This document shows, one piece after another, positions 1-7,219 of a DNA stretch of 15,912 nucleotides. This DNA is from CAIJMU01 sp035531315 (lineage in GTDB: Bacteria > Spirochaetota > Spirochaetia > Treponematales > Rectinemataceae), in contig DATKTD010000219.1 of assembly GCA_035531315.1 (NCBI GenBank), forward strand, positions 1 to 15,912, in the 5' to 3' direction. How positions within the stretch are numbered: the first letter of the stretch is position 1; every line of letters begins with the position of its first letter. Made by a program: the position numbers and the translations under genes. The notes beneath the pieces are model-generated. The model was given only the letters and a program-made list of their open reading frames with translations. It ran no database searches and was not told the DNA's origin.

Positions 1-6
1 TATCAC

Positions 7-38
7 GTGACGGATCCGGCTTCGGCCGGGTCCGTCAC
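7..38 (+). promoter_or_regulatory. UUCG-capped hairpin upstream of livH
   Basis: A 14-bp stem (7-20 pairs with 25-38, one G-T wobble) closes on a TTCG loop flanked by C and G, the very stable UUCG tetraloop arrangement. No T-run follows on either strand, so it is not a typical intrinsic terminator. If a substrate-binding protein gene lies just left of the window, as is usual for liv operons, this hairpin would sit between it and livH. There it could protect the upstream mRNA or reduce read-through. That role is inference; the hairpin itself is seen. Confidence 0.5.
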
Positions 39-256
39 TGTCCGGATCAGGCATCCCACGATTCGAAAAGGTATTTTCAGATTTTGACACAATAGGCTGA
101 GTCCCGCTTTTTTCGCGGGGCGCACGGGAAAGGAACGTCGGTCTTCCTTTCCCGGGAATCCGCGGTCCGTTCCGCTTGGGACTGGCGGCGGGTTCCGCTG
201 ACAGCGATTTTGCGCTGGCTGAACGAGTTCCCAAGGGGACAACACAGGGAGGCTGC

Positions 257-1432
257 ATGCGAAAGTTCCTGGGGTCCGAAGCCCTGAGAGAAATACTCCT
301 GCCATTGGGCAGGATGGTGCTTTTCGTAATCGGGGCAGGCGCGCTTTTTTCCGTCATCATGGTTGCCTTGGCATTCGTAATGAGGGGATCGAGCGTGGAT
401 AAGTTTCTCCTCGCCACGCAGAATGTCGGCGTATTCTCCTATACGCTCAGGAGCCTGCCGCAGGTTCTCATCGACGGGGTGACGCTCGGCTTCGTGTACG
501 CGGCGATCGCCCTCGGCTACACGATGGTCTACGGCGTCCTCGAGTTCATCAACTTCGCCCACTCGGAGATCTTCGCCATCGGCGCCTTCGCCGGCGTCGA
601 GTTCCTCATCGCTATGGGCAATCTCGGCGTCCTCACATCGAGCGGCCCCCTGGGAGCCTATCTCTATCTCATCATGGCCCTCGTCATCGCCATGCTCGCC
701 TCGGGTCTCGTCGCGATGTTCATGGAGCGGACCGCCTATCGCCCCCTGCGCGACGCCCCCCGCCTCGTGCCCCTGATCTCGGCAATCGGCGTCTCCTTCG
801 CCCTCCAGGACATCATCCGTCTCGTCGAGAGCCTCACGACGGGGCAGTTTTACCGGGTCATGCCGACCTTCGGTAACTTCGAGAGCCGCATCCCCCTTTT
901 CACCATCCCGATAGGCGGGGCTCCGGTGGCGGTCAACATCCAGGTGAAGTCCCTTGTGGTCATCGTGGCGGCCGTCCTCATGCTCGTCCTCCTCAATTTC
1001 ATCGTCAACGCGACCAAGGTGGGGAAGGCCATCCGCTCGGTGGCCCAGGACCGCACGACGGCGGCCCTTATGGGCATCGGCGTCAACGGCATCATCGCCT
1101 TCACCTTCTTCCTCGGAGGCGCCCTGGGCGGCGCAGCCGGCGTCCTCTACGCCCTGAAATTCACGCGGATAGATCCCTTCGTGGGCTTCATGCCGGGCAT
1201 GAAGGCCTTCGCGGCCGCCGTACTCGGTGGCATCGGCAACCTGACGGGCGCCCTTCTCGGCGGCATAATCCTGGGTATGCTGGAAAGCTTCGCGGGGGCC
1301 TACCTCGGCGTGTTCACGAGGGGCAATTTCGGTTCGGAGTACAAGGACATGGTCGCCTTCCTCGTCATGATCATCGTCATCATATTCCGCCCCTCGGGCC
1401 TGCTCGGCGAGCAGGTCGGCCACAAGGCCTAA
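257..1432 (+). CDS. livH: Branched-chain amino acid ABC transporter permease LivH
   Basis: Integral membrane permease (391 aa) of the high-affinity branched-chain amino acid importer; it pairs with LivM to form the channel. The LivH core begins near residue 70 with GVTLGFVYAAIALGYTMVYG and INFAHSEIF, typical of the family. The cytoplasmic EAA-type loop that contacts the ATPases (VGKAIRSVAQDRTTAALMGI) lies around residues 255-275. An N-terminal extension of about 70 residues with an extra hydrophobic segment (about 16-40) makes it longer than the roughly 308-aa E. coli protein. The ATG at 257 is preferred because GGGAGG at 247-252 precedes it; an in-frame ATG at 176 has no comparable site and would add 27 unlikely residues. 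The stop is followed by the livM ribosome binding site. First gene of the liv operon in this window. Confidence 0.93.
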   Translation: MRKFLGSEALREILLPLGRMVLFVIGAGALFSVIMVALAFVMRGSSVDKFLLATQNVGVFSYTLRSLPQVLIDGVTLGFVYAAIALGYTMVYGVLEFINFAHSEIFAIGAFAGVEFLIAMGNLGVLTSSGPLGAYLYLIMALVIAMLASGLVAMFMERTAYRPLRDAPRLVPLISAIGVSFALQDIIRLVESLTTGQFYRVMPTFGNFESRIPLFTIPIGGAPVAVNIQVKSLVVIVAAVLMLVLLNFIVNATKVGKAIRSVAQDRTTAALMGIGVNGIIAFTFFLGGALGGAAGVLYALKFTRIDPFVGFMPGMKAFAAAVLGGIGNLTGALLGGIILGMLESFAGAYLGVFTRGNFGSEYKDMVAFLVMIIVIIFRPSGLLGEQVGHKA

Positions 1433-1442
1433 GGAGGCAGCG

Positions 1443-2897
1443 ATGAAGTCAAAGCTGCGTGAACTGCTCGCTTCCCTCGGAGCCTTCCTCAACCGGGGCA
1501 ACAACCCGCTTTGGGTTACCCTCGTCATGCTCGCTGGGAGCTTTGCCCTTGTCTATGTGAGTCCGCGCTCGATACCGGCCTTCCTCCTCTTCGTCGTGTC
1601 GGCCTCCCTGCCCTATTTCCTGAAGATGCGCGGGCCTTTCAAACTTGCCTTCGCGGTCCTCATCGCGATCATCCTTGTGCCCATCCTTGGCGCCCGGAAC
1701 ATCTTCTATCTGGAAGTCATATTCCAGATAGCGGTCTTCTCGGCCCTGGCCCTCGGGCTCAACATCGTCGTCGGCTTCTCGGGCCTCCTCAATTTCGGCT
1801 ACATGGCCTTCTACGCGGTGGGCGCCTATCTCTGGGCCTTCTTCGGCTCGCAGCAACCCTTCCTCCTTCATGCGATACCGGGGTCCGTGCCGCCCGGAAC
1901 CCCCTTCTTCATGGGGCCCGACTGGTTCTATCTCTTCATCTTCATCGGCATCATCGTCGCGGCCATAGTGGGCCTCATCCTGGGCCTGCCCGTGCTCAGG
2001 GTGCGCGGCGACTATCTCGCCGTCATCACCCTCGGCTTCGGCGAGATAGTCCGCCAGCTCGCGAACAACCTCGACAAGCCGCTCAACTTCACGAACGGAC
2101 CCCAGGGTATCTCGCCCATCCAGAAGCCGACCCTGAGTCACGACGTGGTCGCCTTCTTCAACACGATCTTCCAACCTCTCGTCGGTCGGCCCGTGACGGT
2201 CGACCAGCTCTACAACATCCTCTTCTACCTCCTCGCCCTCCTCGTCGTCATCGTCGTCATAGTCGTTACCTTCAGGCTGGACGACTCCAAGATCGGCCGG
2301 GCCTGGACCGCCATCCGCGAGGACGAACTCGCCGCCGGCGCCATGGGCATCCCTTCCAACAAGCTCAAGCTGGGGGCCTTCGCGGTCGGCGCCTCCTTCG
2401 CGGGGGCGATGGGCGTCCTCTTCGCCGCGAGCCGCACCTTCGTCAGTCCCGAATCCTTCACCTTCCTCCAGTCGGTTGGCGTCCTTACGATGGTCATTCT
2501 GGGAGGCATCGGCTCGATCAGGGGCGTCATCGTGGGGGCGGGGGTCGTGATCATCCTCAACCTTCAGATCCTCCAAAGCTTCTCGCTATTCCTCGCCCAG
2601 CTCAGGCAGAGCGACGCCGTCATACCCCTCATCAATTTCCACTGGAAGGACCTTTCCAACCAGCTCGATCCATCCAAGTACCAGCGCCTCCTTTTCGGCA
2701 TCATCCTCATACTCATGATGATCTATCGCCCGGCGGGCATCCTCCCCGCCGAGCGGAGGAAGCGCGAACTCAAGGGAGAGGCGATCGTGGGAGAGACGGA
2801 CAGCGCTGAACGCGTAGAGAAGACCAGCGGGTCCGGGCCGGACTCGCGGGCCGCGGCCACGGGCCGCGGCGAGGGCGGGGGGGACGGCAATGCCTGA
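1443..2897 (+). CDS. livM: Branched-chain amino acid ABC transporter permease LivM
   Basis: Second permease subunit (484 aa) of the Liv importer. Family hallmarks are GLNIVVGFSGLLNFGYMAF and the EAA-type loop around residues 281-303 (SKIGRAWTAIREDELAAGAM). Multiple hydrophobic segments run through the protein. It starts 10 nt after the livH stop, and AAGGAGG overlaps the end of livH, so translation is probably coupled. It is somewhat longer than E. coli LivM. The excess includes a hydrophilic tail of about 40 residues (443-484), rich in Gly, Ser, Glu and Arg, after the last membrane helix. The tail ends in a GC-rich stretch that overlaps the livG start by 8 nt. Whether the tail is functional or merely low-complexity extension cannot be told from sequence alone. 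Confidence 0.93.
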   Translation: MKSKLRELLASLGAFLNRGNNPLWVTLVMLAGSFALVYVSPRSIPAFLLFVVSASLPYFLKMRGPFKLAFAVLIAIILVPILGARNIFYLEVIFQIAVFSALALGLNIVVGFSGLLNFGYMAFYAVGAYLWAFFGSQQPFLLHAIPGSVPPGTPFFMGPDWFYLFIFIGIIVAAIVGLILGLPVLRVRGDYLAVITLGFGEIVRQLANNLDKPLNFTNGPQGISPIQKPTLSHDVVAFFNTIFQPLVGRPVTVDQLYNILFYLLALLVVIVVIVVTFRLDDSKIGRAWTAIREDELAAGAMGIPSNKLKLGAFAVGASFAGAMGVLFAASRTFVSPESFTFLQSVGVLTMVILGGIGSIRGVIVGAGVVIILNLQILQSFSLFLAQLRQSDAVIPLINFHWKDLSNQLDPSKYQRLLFGIILILMMIYRPAGILPAERRKRELKGEAIVGETDSAERVEKTSGSGPDSRAAATGRGEGGGDGNA

Positions 2898-3732
2898 TTC
2901 GAAATACATCCTCGACGCGCAGAGCGTCGTCAAGCGATTCGGCGGCCTGACCGCCGTGAACAAGGTCGATTTCGCGATGGAGAAGGGCCGGATCTACTCG
3001 ATCATCGGCCCCAACGGCGCGGGCAAGACCACCTTTTTCAACACGATCTCGGGGCTCTACAAGCCCGAGGAGGGAAGCATCGTCTTCAACGGCCGCGCGA
3101 TCCAAGGGATGGTGCCGGAAAAGATCACCGCCCTCCGCGTCGCGCGAACCTTCCAGAACATCAGGCTCTTCGGTTCGATGACCGTGATAGAGAACATCCT
3201 CGTCGGCGCCCACACCAGGCTCAAACAGACCGCGGTCGAAACCCTCCTCCGCACGGCTTCCTTCAAGAGCGAGGAGAAGAAGGCGGAAAAACGGGCCGAG
3301 GAGATCATGGAATACGTCGGCCTCCACAACGTGGGGAACGAACTCGCCGCGAGCCTGCCCTATGGCGGGCAGCGCCGGGTCGAAATCGCGCGGGCCCTGG
3401 CCTCCGAGCCCCTCCTCCTCCTCCTCGACGAGCCCACTGCCGGCATGAACCCCGCCGAATCCGAGGACGCGATGCACCTCTTCAGGCGCATCCGCGACGA
3501 GCTCGGCGTGACGATCCTCCTCATCGAACACGACATGAAGGTCGTCATGAGCATATCGGAGCGCATAACCGTAATGGACCATGGCGAGAAGATAGCCGAG
3601 GGAACTCCGATCGAAATCGCTTCCGATCCCCGCGTCATCGAGGCCTATCTCGGGAGGGGGGCGACCTCGGGAGAGGGCGCCGGCTCGGCCGCGAGGGTCT
3701 CCAAGCTTTCCGCCAAGGAGGGCGAATCGTGA
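2890..3732 (+). CDS. livG: Branched-chain amino acid ABC transporter ATP-binding protein LivG
   Basis: Cytoplasmic ATPase subunit (280 aa) that powers branched-chain amino acid import. Visible motifs: Walker A GPNGAGKT at 40-47, Q-loop Q89, the variant signature LPYGGQRR at 156-163 (LivG proteins typically have a Y in place of S), Walker B LLLLLDE ending at E181, and the switch histidine H214. The GMNP after Walker B is typical of LivG. The ATG at 2890 lies inside the end of livM (8-nt overlap) behind a G-rich stretch that can act as ribosome binding site. The family body ends near residue 255 (EAYLG); about 25 extra polar residues follow. Five CTC units in a row at 3412-3426 encode the Walker B leucines. 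The stop overlaps the livF start by 4 nt. Confidence 0.95.
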   Translation: MPDSKYILDAQSVVKRFGGLTAVNKVDFAMEKGRIYSIIGPNGAGKTTFFNTISGLYKPEEGSIVFNGRAIQGMVPEKITALRVARTFQNIRLFGSMTVIENILVGAHTRLKQTAVETLLRTASFKSEEKKAEKRAEEIMEYVGLHNVGNELAASLPYGGQRRVEIARALASEPLLLLLDEPTAGMNPAESEDAMHLFRRIRDELGVTILLIEHDMKVVMSISERITVMDHGEKIAEGTPIEIASDPRVIEAYLGRGATSGEGAGSAARVSKLSAKEGES

Positions 3733-4439
3733 GCCTGCTCGAACTCCACGATATTCACTGTTATTACGGCAATATCCATGCGCTGAAGGGCGTTTCGCTC
3801 TCGGTCGACGAGGGCGAGATCGTCACCCTCATCGGCGCCAACGGCGCGGGCAAGACCACCTCGCTCCGCTCCATTTCGGGGCTTCTGCATCCGAAGAGGG
3901 GCAAGGTGATCTTCGGAGGCAAGGACATCTCGAACATGCAGCCGCATATCGTCCTTCGCGAGGGCATCGGCATGGTCCCCGAGGGCCGCGGCGTGTTCCC
4001 GCGCCTGACCGTCCGCGAGAATCTCGAGATGGGCGGTTTCATACTCAAGGACAAGGCCGACATCAAGAAGGGCATCGACTACGCCTTCGCCCTCTTCCCG
4101 CGGCTCCTCGAACGCGAGGGCCAGTACGGCGGCACCCTGTCGGGAGGGGAACAGCAGATGCTCGCCACGGCCCGGGGGCTCATGTCTCACCCCCGCATCC
4201 TTCTCATGGACGAGCCTTCCATGGGTCTGGCCCCCGTATTGGTCGATCAGATCTTCGACGTCATCAAGGAGCTCAATCAGAAGGGAACGACGATCCTCCT
4301 CGTCGAGCAGAACGCCCTTATGGCCCTCTCCGTCGCTCATCGAGCCTACGTGCTCCAAACCGGGTCGATTGTCCTGTCGGGCAAGGCCTCGGATGTCGTG
4401 AACGATGAGAGCGTGAAGAAGGCCTATCTGGGAATTTAG
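3729..4439 (+). CDS. livF: Branched-chain amino acid ABC transporter ATP-binding protein LivF
   Basis: Second ATPase subunit (236 aa), partner of LivG in the Liv importer. Motifs: Walker A GANGAGKT at 36-43, signature LSGGEQQ at 137-143, Walker B ILLMDE ending at E162, and VEQN at 192-195. In VEQN a glutamine takes the usual switch-histidine place, which is characteristic of LivF and not a defect. Length is normal for the family. The start is GTG at 3729, sharing GTGA with the livG stop, and AAGGAGG at 3715-3721 gives good spacing; this points to translational coupling. It is the last gene of the operon and is followed by a strong terminator. Confidence 0.95.
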   Translation: MSLLELHDIHCYYGNIHALKGVSLSVDEGEIVTLIGANGAGKTTSLRSISGLLHPKRGKVIFGGKDISNMQPHIVLREGIGMVPEGRGVFPRLTVRENLEMGGFILKDKADIKKGIDYAFALFPRLLEREGQYGGTLSGGEQQMLATARGLMSHPRILLMDEPSMGLAPVLVDQIFDVIKELNQKGTTILLVEQNALMALSVAHRAYVLQTGSIVLSGKASDVVNDESVKKAYLGI

Positions 4440-4449
4440 TTACGAATGA

Positions 4450-4479
4450 GCCGCGCCGGAGCGACTTCCGGTGCGCGGC
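4450..4479 (+). other. Imperfect hairpin after livF
   Basis: GCCGCGC at 4450-4456 pairs with GCGCGGC at 4473-4479. The stem continues after a two-base bulge with CGG/CCG at 4457-4459 and 4468-4470. It has no T-run and lies 29 nt before the main terminator, so it may protect the 3' end or be a helper structure. Confidence 0.35.
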
Positions 4480-4507
4480 GCCTGACCCCGCCGCTTCGAC
4501 GGGAACG

Positions 4508-4537
4508 GGGCCCGCCTTCGGGCGGGCCCTCTTATTT
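4508..4537 (+). terminator. Intrinsic terminator of the liv operon, possibly bidirectional
   Basis: A perfect 9-bp GC stem (4508-4516 with 4521-4529) is capped by TTCG and followed by TCTTATTT at 4530-4537. It ends the rightward liv operon. It overlaps the stop codon of the leftward cyclase gene (4532-4534) and may also stop that transcript, although the tract on the minus strand is poor in T. Confidence 0.8.
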
Positions 4538-7135
4538 GCCCTGGTCGCGCTCGCGCTCGGCGGCTTCGCGCTCCAGCTCCGCGAAGGGATCGCGGCGGCT
4601 CTCGTCGTAGCCCTTGCGCAGGTCTTCGAGATAGCGCGCGAGTTCCTCGGTCCTCGTCTTGAGGGCGGCGAAACCGAGCGAGGCCCCGCCGACGGCGGCC
4701 TCGCCGCGACCGGCGGCCCGGACCCGGGCGATGTCCATGCGCATCTGTTTGAGTTGATTGACCGAGGAGGAGAGGCGGAGCCTGATAACCTCGCGCTGTT
4801 CGCTGAGCTCCGCGAAGGAAGCTTCCTGCTTCTCGATCTCGTCGATGTTCTTCCTGTATTCGGATCGAAGGCTCGAGCCCGTGGCCGCGGCCTCCTTGGC
4901 AAGGAGCTCGGCCTTGTCCCGGGCCAGGTCCTGCATCGGGATCGAATCGACGATGCGGTCGATGTCGCTGGCCGAGGTGGCGAGGAGCCTGATCTGCGCC
5001 ACGTAGTTTTCCAGGACGGGGGCTAGGTCGCCGATCGCGGCCTCGTCGCCGCCGCTCTCGGAGATGATCGCGGCCTTCGTTCTTTCGGCCTCGCGCAGCA
5101 GCTCCGCGTAGGGGCCGAGTTCGGCGCTCGAGGCGAACTTCGCCTTGTCGTTCCGAACGGCGAGACGCCAGTTGCCCGATATGCCCAGGGATTCTCGGAA
5201 GCGTCGCTCGAGTCGCGGCTTCGAGCCGAGCCAGGCTCCGAGATGGGAGATCACCGAAATGGCCAGGGCCCCCGTCGGAATGAGGAACCAGAGGAAATGC
5301 GGGTCGGTCATGAGGTTGATCTGACCGAGGAGGACGGCGACCATCGAGGTCGAGACGATGTGCTGGACGATCGAATCGTTGGACCGATTGATCGAGCGGT
5401 AGAGCTTGAGCTGTTCGTCGTCGAGTTCGGGAAGGTCCTCGGCCTCCCGGGCCTTGATGCGATTGCGGATCATCGAGGCGAGGTTGCTGGCGAGGCCGAT
5501 GCCCCAGGCGGCGCTGACGATGGCGGCCCAATGGAAACCCGCCGAGGAGCTGAGGTTGAGATACCAGAGGAAGCCGTTGACGCCGAGATAGCTGGCGAGG
5601 TGGCCGATGAAGCCCGAGCTCGCCCTGGCGGCCCTTGCCACGAGGGAATCGCGATACCGAACGAAGCCGCCCCTCGAGTCCTCGGCAGATTCCTTCCAAT
5701 TCTCGTCCTCGTCGAGCTTTCGATCCCAGCGCTCCGTCTCCGCGACCCAGTCTCCCCCGAGATGTCTATCGTGGCGGCGAGCATGGCGGTCGATCCTTTC
5801 CTGGATCCTGTCGCCCTTGCGCGCGATCTTTTCCTGCAGCCGCTCGCCCTTGCCCGCGAGCTTGTCGTTGAGTCGGTCGAGCTTCGATTTCATGAAGTCG
5901 GGGACGTCACCCGATTCCATGTTGCGCTGGACGGATCTTTCGATTTCGGTGACGATGCCGTGGACGGCAGCCTCGATGGTCTTGCCTATGTCGCTCGTCG
6001 CCGCCCTCTCTTCTCGGGGCGGCACGGTGCCTCGCGCCCGCGCGAGAAGCCCCTTGTCGGCCATGGCGGCTATTACTTCCTGGGCCTCGACACCGTAGAA
6101 TCCATAACGTTCGCGGGCCTCTTCGACCGTGAGACGTCGCCCCTCCTTCTTTATGTCCTCGAGGATGGCCTTGCGGATTTCCGTGAGGAGGGATCGGGAA
6201 TCCTCTTCCGAATAGGAGCGGTCGGCCTCGGCCTGTGCATTGCGGCCTGGCCCTTCGCCGGCAGGTGAGCCGCTGGCGCCACCGGTCCTGGAATCAGCGC
6301 TGGTTGCGCCAGCCGAGACAGCGCTGGTGGCCCCCGCCTTGACGCCGCCGACCTCGCCGGCTGTCGAGCCAGCGGGTCGCGAATCGCCCCGCGCCGCTTC
6401 GGGGATGGCCGGCGGGCTTGGCGGGGCCGAAGGGGCTTCCTGCGGCCAAGGCCGGGCCGCTTCCAGCATTTCGGTTTTCGGCTGGACGGCGCTCGCCCAG
6501 GCGGGGCTTCCCCTCGAACCGGATACGTCCTTCGAGGCCACGGTGGACTCGCCTTCGAGCCAGACGCCGGGCTTGTAGCCAGGCCTCGGCTTGTCGCGAT
6601 CGGGATCGAACTCCACGTTGGGCGTCGTTATCTCGAAGGCATGGATCTCCTTCGTGATGTTCTTGAGCGAAACCTTGCCGAGTTTCTCGGCCCTGAACTC
6701 GATCTTGTTGAGGACCTGGTTGTAGACATCCTGCGAAAAGCAGATGGAGCCGGGGCGGGCGAGGGACTGAAGGCGGGCCGCTATGTTGATGCCTTCGCCG
6801 AGGGCGTCGTTTTCGAAGAAGTAGATGTCGCCGAGGTGGAGGCCGATACGGACGAGGAGGGGGAGGTCCCGGTTTCCCTTGTTATGCGCGTAGATGCTGT
6901 CTTGGGCCTCGAGAGCGGTCTGCAGGGCCTCGACGGTGTTGCGGAAATCGACGAGGAGGGCGTCGCCGATGGTTTTGATGATAGTGCCGTGGCGTCTTGC
7001 GACGATGTCGCCGAAAAGCTCGTTGTGGAACCTGAGGAGATCGAGGGTGCCCGCCTCGTCTCGCTCCATCATGCGCGAGAAGCCGGCGATGTCCGTGTAC
7101 ATTATTGCGGCGAGACGATAGTCCTTCTGTTCCAT
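4532..7135 (-). CDS. Class III adenylate/guanylate cyclase with C-terminal 2TM-like membrane modules
   Basis: Predicted cyclic nucleotide synthase (867 aa). Residues 1-175 form a complete class III catalytic domain: metal-binding D15 (YTDIAGFS) and D58 (IGDAL), base-contacting K54, and transition-state N117 and R121 in INIAARL. Residues 176-305 are a Pro/Ala/Gly/Ser linker. Residues 306-368 look like a small helical domain. Residues 420-452 hold three 11-residue repeats (DRLNDKLAGKG and variants). Residues about 493-560 resemble the 2TM domain (YRDSLVARAARASSGFIGHL), and 580-637 give a second helix pair. Residues about 640-867 are mostly charged helix, probably coiled coil. The catalytic domain is therefore N-terminal and cytoplasmic, tethered by a central membrane region. 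The ATG at 7135 gives the usual family N-terminus (LAAIMYTDI), but there is no Shine-Dalgarno sequence. ATP versus GTP use cannot be decided here. Confidence 0.87.
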   Translation of the reverse strand: MEQKDYRLAAIMYTDIAGFSRMMERDEAGTLDLLRFHNELFGDIVARRHGTIIKTIGDALLVDFRNTVEALQTALEAQDSIYAHNKGNRDLPLLVRIGLHLGDIYFFENDALGEGINIAARLQSLARPGSICFSQDVYNQVLNKIEFRAEKLGKVSLKNITKEIHAFEITTPNVEFDPDRDKPRPGYKPGVWLEGESTVASKDVSGSRGSPAWASAVQPKTEMLEAARPWPQEAPSAPPSPPAIPEAARGDSRPAGSTAGEVGGVKAGATSAVSAGATSADSRTGGASGSPAGEGPGRNAQAEADRSYSEEDSRSLLTEIRKAILEDIKKEGRRLTVEEARERYGFYGVEAQEVIAAMADKGLLARARGTVPPREERAATSDIGKTIEAAVHGIVTEIERSVQRNMESGDVPDFMKSKLDRLNDKLAGKGERLQEKIARKGDRIQERIDRHARRHDRHLGGDWVAETERWDRKLDEDENWKESAEDSRGGFVRYRDSLVARAARASSGFIGHLASYLGVNGFLWYLNLSSSAGFHWAAIVSAAWGIGLASNLASMIRNRIKAREAEDLPELDDEQLKLYRSINRSNDSIVQHIVSTSMVAVLLGQINLMTDPHFLWFLIPTGALAISVISHLGAWLGSKPRLERRFRESLGISGNWRLAVRNDKAKFASSAELGPYAELLREAERTKAAIISESGGDEAAIGDLAPVLENYVAQIRLLATSASDIDRIVDSIPMQDLARDKAELLAKEAAATGSSLRSEYRKNIDEIEKQEASFAELSEQREVIRLRLSSSVNQLKQMRMDIARVRAAGRGEAAVGGASLGFAALKTRTEELARYLEDLRKGYDESRRDPFAELEREAAERERDQGK

Positions 7136-7141
7136 GCCGCG

Positions 7142-7170
7142 AGTTTAGAAGTATGAAATGCTATCGTCAA
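7142..7170 (-). promoter_or_regulatory. Promoter of the cyclase gene, predicted leaderless start
   Basis: On the minus strand TTGACG (7165-7170) and TAAACT (7142-7147) are 17 bp apart, a good sigma-70-type pair. Only six bases (CGCGGC) separate the -10 element from the ATG, so transcription should begin at or next to the A of the start codon. No ribosome binding site is present. The promoter lies in the 84-bp gap after the exoribonuclease gene. Confidence 0.65.
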
Positions 7171-7219
7171 TCGGCCTGCCGCCTCCGGGTGCGACGAGGA
7201 GGCCGCTACCCCCTGCGCT

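Noticed and set aside
84..112. TTGACA at 84-89 as a livH promoter
   Set aside because: No acceptable -10 lies 16-18 bp downstream (CTTTTT at 107-112), so I did not annotate it.
103..119. CCCGC-TTTTTTC-GCGGG hairpin
   Set aside because: Only five base pairs with a 7-nt T-rich loop; too weak to call.
77..1528. Long open frame on the minus strand opposite livH (483 aa)
   Set aside because: The translation is highly charged and His/Asp/Glu-rich, the usual shadow of GC-rich membrane-protein codons. livH on the plus strand is certain.
3412..3426. Five CTC units in livG
   Set aside because: They encode the normal Walker B leucines and the frame is intact; ordinary codon repetition.
7181..7203. 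GCCTCC/GGAGGC hairpin between the exoribonuclease and cyclase genes
   Set aside because: Six base pairs with an 11-nt loop and no T-run on the minus strand; not a convincing terminator.
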